From: an uncultured Bacteroidales bacterium
Lineage (GTDB): Bacteria > Bacteroidota > Bacteroidia > Bacteroidales > P3
NCBI GenBank assembly: GCA_949291555.1
Contig: CASEWE010000002.1
Coordinates: 1 to 64,000, forward strand
DNA: 64,000 nucleotides
Reading direction: 5' to 3'
The notes under the pieces are model-generated. The model saw nothing but the letters and a program-made list of their open reading frames with translations, ran no database searches and had not been told where the DNA came from. The position numbers and the translations under genes were made by a program. Below, piece by piece: positions 62,501 to 64,000 of this stretch (the first letter of the stretch is position 1; each line of letters starts with the position of its first letter).

Positions 62501-64000
62501 CCCAAGAACCCGCGCCCATGATAACATAAGTGCCATTATCGGCGGGTTCCGTAGCCGTTGAACTCATCGGGGAAATACCCCACTCCCAGTTCGTGGGCTG
62601 TACATCGGCATCGATAGTGGCCGAAACCAACAAACCCTGCCCGCACATCGTGTTGAGCGAAAGGATCGGGGCCGTCAAAGGTGCAGGAATCCGTATGTGA
62701 ACCGTATCGGTATAGGAATAGCAGCCGTTCGCACCGGTCACCCGCAAGAAATAATAGCCCTCGGCAACCTGGAAAGCGGAAGACACTTGGGCAAACGTAC
62801 CGCCTCCGGCCACCGATGAATACCGGCCTGTAGCCGTAGAAGAAAAGAATAGTTCGACACGGCCTATCGAATACTGCGGATTGTTATAATAGCAAGACAG
62901 ATTGTCGACAGTCGGATTGCTGCCCGGAGCCGGATAGGTGCAAAGGGGCTTGCCGACCAGCCTCGTGCCTTCTTCCACCAAAATTTCATCGTAACGACCC
63001 GCTTCCGTCTTCTCGTAAATGGGGAGGGTCAAACCCGCATTAGCCTCATCGGAAAATGCAATCAGCAAATTGTCGACAACCGTATAAATCTCCACCGGGG
63101 CGGAGAGGCGGAGGGTTTCGTTGGTGGTGTTGCTTTGGAAGGTGATGATCAGGGAGTCGGCGCCGGGATGGGCGGCCAAGGCTTCCTTGGTCAGGACCAC
63201 GCTGTAGTCGGGAATGGCCGCGGCGGTCAAGTCGGGCGAAACCCGGATGTCGGTGCCGTAGTTGAGCGTGGCGAAACTGTCGCCGGTACGCAGGCTGTAG
63301 GTTATCTGGTAGTTGGCCCAGGTCTGGCCGGAGGGAAGGGCCATTTCCGAAAGCGCGCCTTGCATGTCGGTGCCGGGACAGGCCGGGTTGAGCGTCAGAA
63401 CGCCGTCCAGGCCGGAAACCACTTCTACCCCGCCGGGGATGAAATCCGCACGATCGGGATCTACGCATCCCTCCATAGGATTCATTGTTCTTCCTGCCCC
63501 CATCACCCAGTCGGTATTTTGCCCTTCACACCATCCCTCCCATACCAAAGGGGTTGAAGTCGTCGAGGTTCTAATCGTAAATCCTGTTGCCCCTACGCAC
63601 GCACCACTTTCCTGGTCGTAATCTTCAGATGCCGAAGTCACGGAAAAGAACTTAACATGAAAATCACCTGCTTGCTTATATTCGAACCTGACCGGATATA
63701 ACTTGAATTTAATCCAATCCCCTCCATCATACTCTTCTGCTCCCATCAAAAGACCGACAGCCCCTGCTCCATCCGAAGAAGCCGTATATGCCCATGTAGG
63801 ACAACGATCTCCTGCCATAAAAGACGCGGTGGCCCCATAAGACATGGTGGTATTCTCATCCTGATAAGCATTCTCTGTTGTTGATGGACACGACCCCGTA
63901 TTCGTGTAAGGCGCAAATTCAGCCACTACACAAGCTTCATCATTCTGTCCATCAGCCGTTATTAATTTGTAGCTATGGGTCATTGCTTGAAATGTGAGTC
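47535..64000 (-). CDS. Giant SprB-like multi-Ig protein, 5' end outside the window
   Basis: At least 5,487 codons. An ATG at 63983 exists, but the frame stays open to the edge and there is no signal peptide, so the N-terminus lies outside. The body is a chain of beta-sandwich units. I count about 27 with a Cys near strand B (VCAGSEVTL, VCEGSAFSL, LCVGSEGSL and similar) and a Trp about 20-40 residues later. Two types mix: PKD/Ig-like (Y-x-Y-x-W) and a shorter L-S-G-x-T-G-S-I-x-x-W-Q type. Near the end are Y/W-rich segments and a terminal gliding-type domain (FEVEITNMWGLRVKAFDQRN, NKGWDGRAANGSFVEAGTYY, TVVNK). The partner porP/sprF follows after 18 bp. A surface filament for adhesion or gliding-like motility is the best guess. 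Confidence 0.9.
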   Translation of the reverse strand, partial: LTFQAMTHSYKLITADGQNDEACVVAEFAPYTNTGSCPSTTENAYQDENTTMSYGATASFMAGDRCPTWAYTASSDGAGAVGLLMGAEEYDGGDWIKFKLYPVRFEYKQAGDFHVKFFSVTSASEDYDQESGACVGATGFTIRTSTTSTPLVWEGWCEGQNTDWVMGAGRTMNPMEGCVDPDRADFIPGGVEVVSGLDGVLTLNPACPGTDMQGALSEMALPSGQTWANYQITYSLRTGDSFATLNYGTDIRVSPDLTAAAIPDYSVVLTKEALAAHPGADSLIITFQSNTTNETLRLSAPVEIYTVVDNLLIAFSDEANAGLTLPIYEKTEAGRYDEILVEEGTRLVGKPLCTYPAPGSNPTVDNLSCYYNNPQYSIGRVELFFSSTATGRYSSVAGGGTFAQVSSAFQVAEGYYFLRVTGANGCYSYTDTVHIRIPAPLTAPILSLNTMCGQGLLVSATIDADVQPTNWEWGISPMSSTATEPADNGTYVIMGAGSWVDGGSVYSSMPGWEIRYSVSEANGENTSYFKGTMGSSHEATGFPFCYDGGGGAWPLAGNAFSGEVTIHNTSDQDKFVNTLFYARCFVDGRWSPWGMVPGPAGTCVDGSFEGDFSMLSMGVSATSCVSSSPAAAIMGCTTTDTAVTAGSPVRIRLWLQGRYSMAGTQVPVDEASNLSQTGITVYWQVKEGEQWKTWASTGYNNFDQGALLQSPSQIKYTLSPERVVSQTETYRAVIVANGCGRATTDEDDTNPEGGYDGDHGLDGIGSPSMTTYGTFDDEVTVTVKTDAGTISASIDEGAYNTGNQVLCYGQQLDLRLQDYSASAGAVLHWQVASSQTGPWADVNPAVTGEDFYNVPVADGDDLLAGRTVWYRVNIVDGASQTATDPIQVTIYKAGKLYTGYMDMQQRRKSTTAGYCDGEMIFFIATETRGGNTPVMTFPGTGYESVGFQILEGAALNNDFPAPDGSMSWVNNSGNYPSRQLSQEWTSVRVVSQNHGCYAFGDTVYVKKNAPVSMGTVSGEPSNEVCGGSEVTLTVSGGNCSHYIWRIPVAGSGNGSDPTEIVAGNNSSSLTETFPISTATLPASDWVRVDGYRVYGAEADTTHCYAATSGGYEVKTKECTLPAPVVQQTPVCQGSEGELVTWKGEFDANSKLYVGEAADVEGAHWQELASPADFTYRYDDAGQTTFTLTATGIVLSSPGTYYFHVEQGGVKSEASGALEVNPLPKVPSVTSGPAQTFCSNATGTITAEVVIGEAEGEDYAYRWYKADDHSLVATTDGPELTFGAGGDAAMPQEGTTTEYYLLVEATYTATGCSVVSEIPASKTSVSVEACSSDNMENVEQCPADPVAPMVLTYGTPLPASVIWQQGTSDAGPWETAQGTSSCATSISGKQCTFTPTSKPAAGTTVYYRATVNRNGQDYYVIAYYRVWPEPVINSLSVQADAATYCGGSTISLTSTVDPASPAHGAYTYAWTGPDNFVSTEANPTVALPGEASFSGVYTLQVSAVSEHGCTAEKEASTSTVTVHPLPAEPQVDIAGSSQTVCEGSAFSLQATVTPQEGTDGVQYTYSWSGPGVGDATGSNTATLDFASLKPEHAGQYTLTVTATANGCSVEGQGTFNLSVSEAPEIGISALTVSPSNVLCAGSEVTFATGGGTSAEGYTYTWTHPVDGVVASAENQSSYTIPAVDAEDAGQYKVEIGYAQGGCEATPVELTAELTVHAAAVAATIATEPASATLCVGSEGSLSVEVTQAPAQGSTYTYNWYKDGKLVWADAGSSSASSRLAFGASAVLPSSQASSGSYYVWISTTTENGCSDSVQSASATLSFVDCAEPTLASVTACPGEEPKAMTFTYSDPVPTTVLWQVDKGSGFVAVASGYTSDCNSFVSPSGTCSFTPAAEDVPPAGGQYTFRAVIDQGLGTERTCEATYTVHEQAAALTITSIAKTPDQASYCEGTALSLNPVAGNEADFAGIAWQWATEDGVLPSAGNTKELAFSSLLPEHSGTYTVSATATDMNGCVASAPVTASVEITVDALPVITSVSIEPSSTTVCAGSEVSLVATVEPATASAGSYAYAWTSPTSSALPSGDGALTGLTLSLPAFDAAGSHTYQFTVTATNGLCTAEQSATATVKVVDSVSLAGLAVVSDAAEAEVCVEEGAQVTLSLQMTSGALPAGAQYQWYKDGVPMPSETGATLALDKALASIGTYTCSVTVPASADIPCASGPVMAAGLELAFVVCEDNDPLSPVVPSDPDYAHDFLLSCPGSTADYAQAVTYMPQSESSSITKVEWFVKEGSDFADGVEGGTSVQSTSYTAGSEWTKADTLQASKVFAGKTGPVRLFVRAQVTRTAGGGELVSSTASFEFLLMGQTGQAAASIEPLEAVVCQGSPASFAVEASQPAFDASAYTAMGVTASQEELSYLWMTPGSSPAWQTGAETYEVAAAAASDAGTYYARVVSSNIYMYSGYQKACPDTASALQATLAVNAPASITDFADADGLDSKTVCAGDLTGGTAGSLPALTVTVAEGSVVCYLHSTNGTDWDTMQDAGNGLSYTLQLSDVALPEAGGAAVTNTYRVVVGSESCPAVTADYVLTVQSDPDVASVSIDAGTATLVEGVYTACGPVILTASALAADGSETDASLTLSYQWQQYDQDGASWQNVAAGGTSASYELAAPASGQYRCVVTAQSGASCRVQVESAGVAVRADEATVAGTLSIDGDSDFCSTASSGPVFTLSGHTGSITAWQASNRSDFAEGASTVSISESANPFTLDLTQVSSLLDADARKTTLYVRPVVRSGAVCGEAVPQAVSFTVYAPSPVLTLSGLAGDALCDLSAAAEVGFSPALAQGEQIVWEFAGKDFASAQPEEITTVTNTGNLNLPSSLEPTYADDTVIYVRARTTNGVCASSDLSAVLALTVKRSPSGNLAVAPAATNPVCEGSEYSFSVTRPAEAALTWTVSKDAAAAEAVQGVVFNPADRTETLTVSDAQPGTYLYTIADRVEGCGEVSTTYTVTVNAASSATGIEAANNGQFCSGATVTATATVFAPASAAASLQWQVCTNSSDYEGSRLAALEMTGEQYSMEIDDAGTYYVRYVVPGTDPCPDAYSPWATVEVFASPEISDFVSALGSAHSCAGSEVELSFTAQEGLSYRLYSNKVNAVTGGTLQEQGTVPAGGQVVCTVNPDETTYYYVELENPDYTAGGDCGTSVSASCVVVNVDAQPVAGTLVFANAADPAASEGGLLLEATTGQTGILQLSGAEGIAYELEKVSTRTGTPADFEAFASAGAMPVAEPSSRNYAFGQQDMDTTYFRVKVSNGVCAPVYSNLVKAVVSLSEEPYVEAVSSTICISSAPQFTLSLGGLTAGNVQWQTVKLQRRGPVADGSEPWEDVAMSALSEGVLTGTAEAVPSAGRYEYRIAFTYNLPGSGTEERTTLPVSVSVDALSVAGTLAIDVPVACEYATPAPLLSLSGQTGSVTGLDFGKVQGTWTGTRTPGSDPAALYRLVARVADSGWYRASVKNGVCPAVYTNEVLARILPAPEAGSLQAGNVLCFGEGTTEVTLSGNTASTSIQWQTSDRRNGDYTAADPSTDNQASFTVGPLTDRLWVQAVVSYAENVCGTVSTQAVAVNVYDTLIITQQPEDEKIVGTGTATFTVAASTAGLRYGDGSGQSYEAVSPQSYQWQKWDGLAWADLSDDAVYSGCTTATLTVAGAQDHDGERFRCVVTSTPCDREVVSEEASITTNAALDPGSTESLTDGDCYYYGSTAVYEVTGASGEGTLSFEWQVLAGSDWMPVEAVPALTGRYSVSGSRIEFEDAADLTGASITRIRACVKDDNNTDCTNFSAEMEVCAQEAPSYAFVADSIAVCAGTASNADFRFSASDLGGAANSFRFHVMAKGVDADYKALTAGSPQTVTLHDGSSVSVVADPATGNITVNQPIPVAADGLRFKVEVLSSYSTGVDTVLYAVLRVDAPLAVATGAVDQTVCEGSGFAFQTSFTRGNPDLETEVTAEWYYVEGTAQKQGDAVLDWVADPHTASYTGASASPDVAGTWELRLSTSVCTTPVTDQVELAVKSVPAFDGDITGNPAENCAGEQIALSVAVDEGADAAVYDFVWQKQEGEDWVDLTAQADSIAMSGPNGATPATLTLEKTSPESAGLYRAVLRVTEPAACATEVASEPLAVKIKIAPVLRLNPAPQVFAKEGATAAVTAERVPVADLGYDADYVVMEEPASYTWWFMGKGQAAYTQANGVDAWTDLVVAGTETAATVRLNGLQEYDSTLFYVQASNSCGEGRSLSDTLRVNDRFAISRIEAAPSGALCSNDETALFTVTAYANMPASGMPVWEVSTNGGLSWETIAAGEVPGQAPASYAFGSDPATYQYTLSVARPTAAMDGWQFRVTLSDGTDSDVSDAAALQVDAPAWFLCADEEALSKSEPVVVIGGTPASSLFEAVAACLPGSAPYDGYTFAYELKGPADADYAAAASGLSYTFPAAGDTGTYYVRFSATNHCGGDTVVDSVRVINILEPGSVSGIETTPDDPDDPDVPADSVTDAVGPQAGDLAFTVCEGNSVRFVALAEGGPAEETYWEVDMGGTGAYTRVDLSDPRFAVVGDTLLVKPVAAEMENWIFRRVFDMPGNVATVYSPLFTLHVNAVPDAGQVRLLIVDVSDEADQGKMAPGQALAGNTVELRVVDADGHAYQGADRYCFMRYEPAGAASAASETELACQASSVYRLTGSASALAHDSTLYFVRLYNECGFSESEIGLLRVFDTLVIEWVPDTVIYLADDEVWTEDSLADVLPGDVVVVASESDSLQLEAHLFACQESEVILTDTVMRGFMNASGTAAEGGSSWQYRPDAESPWVEILAGDAPWSKVEIEEDFGRLTFTATPEMDGFQIRGVAVNDHFADTTAVLTLHVLPVLAAGDLQLTPSDTSLCREGEVVFRLSDRAGRDLQGLDIGWQLLRPGSASWAELDSLQGRTMFDAGLLTRADSGLQVRVVASSPCGADTAYARVSVEAALAPWLTLDLQPDTAVCFGTEVSLTAAAGNAGAAPAYAWYLDGVLVPEATGSEFVTDSLQTGLHRIEVRLQADLTDGACIYPDTASAAISVRVHPLPVVEAYIADSVIKAKDSTWLWVESDMDMAAVAWSPAEFLLQPDSARTPTFSMTEPGWYVFRVEVANEHGCVAYDSVSLRVESDFKLDSVTVSIVVPPALPDGDLPGFPDNGFDPGDGTTHSTWVFYGDTAHLWLCAGNVALIDLSASGGAQPLTCTWSAPEGNVQLLLPQGAEMGLPYQGNDSVFGLFFPDTTTHEMQVVMEEAGHSRDSLFIFVHYYQPEPFYIEVRPKVLSGVYYEGQAVYFSARPQRGQTIDWIVMQDGVVDEWVTSQEPGKQLAFTHEDGGNSSVWISTVDPNGCRIWDSASVRIAALPNVMLVNDPKEGVIFPEFEVEITNMWGLRVKAFDQRNGNGQNKGWDGRAANGSFVEAGTYYYKVKIPVAESPGYKIVEGAVTVVNK

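Overview
The window reads as chromosome of an anaerobic, GC-rich member of the Bacteroidales. Three things point that way. Non-secreted genes are preceded by the Bacteroidota -7 box TAnnTTTG. The fumarate reductase/succinate dehydrogenase operon has the order cytochrome b - flavoprotein - Fe-S subunit. There is also a rich set of type IX secretion (T9SS) cargo: subtilases, a gingipain-like C25 protease, a DUF2436 surface protein, leucine-rich-repeat proteins, two PorP/SprF-family proteins and two giant adhesin-like proteins. No rRNA, tRNA, CRISPR array or insertion sequence was seen.

Layout. 1-4302 is an accessory, defence-flavoured segment: the first 50 codons of an HsdR-N-like restriction gene, a Vsr endonuclease, a frameshifted Fic gene and an AAA_14/DUF4143 ATPase. 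4617-6509 is parE (topoisomerase IV B). 6836-18204 is a one-strand array of five predicted secreted T9SS cargo proteins plus a 38-codon membrane ORF too short for normal calling. The array faces a divergent TPR-transmembrane-HTH regulator (18613-20427). 20729-24610 is sdhB-sdhA-sdhC. 25240-28887 is a gingipain-type cysteine protease, followed by a divergent polytopic membrane/TPR protein (29528-31555). 31707-35512 holds sppA, pyk and a stand-alone riboflavin kinase. 35933-38454 holds an Rpn-type nuclease and a FolK-deoxynucleoside kinase fusion. 38789-64000 holds two successive modules, each a giant multi-Ig protein with a gliding-type C-terminus followed by a PorP/SprF gene. The second giant protein exceeds 5,480 residues and is still open at the window edge.

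How it fits together. The window is dominated by secreted and surface proteins that would leave through Sec and then T9SS. Proteases and LRR proteins carry short type A-like C-terminal domains. The two giants carry the other C-terminal domain, the type that in Flavobacterium depends on a neighbouring SprF-like protein, and here each has such a neighbour. In a by-eye scan, TAnnTTTG boxes are found before nearly all non-secreted units and before none of the T9SS cargo genes. That would fit a separate regulatory system for cargo.

A second theme runs through the spacers. At least six intergenic regions contain degenerate tandem repeats of about 9-19 bp with a different unit at each place. All functional calls rest on reading the translated sequence; no database search was run.
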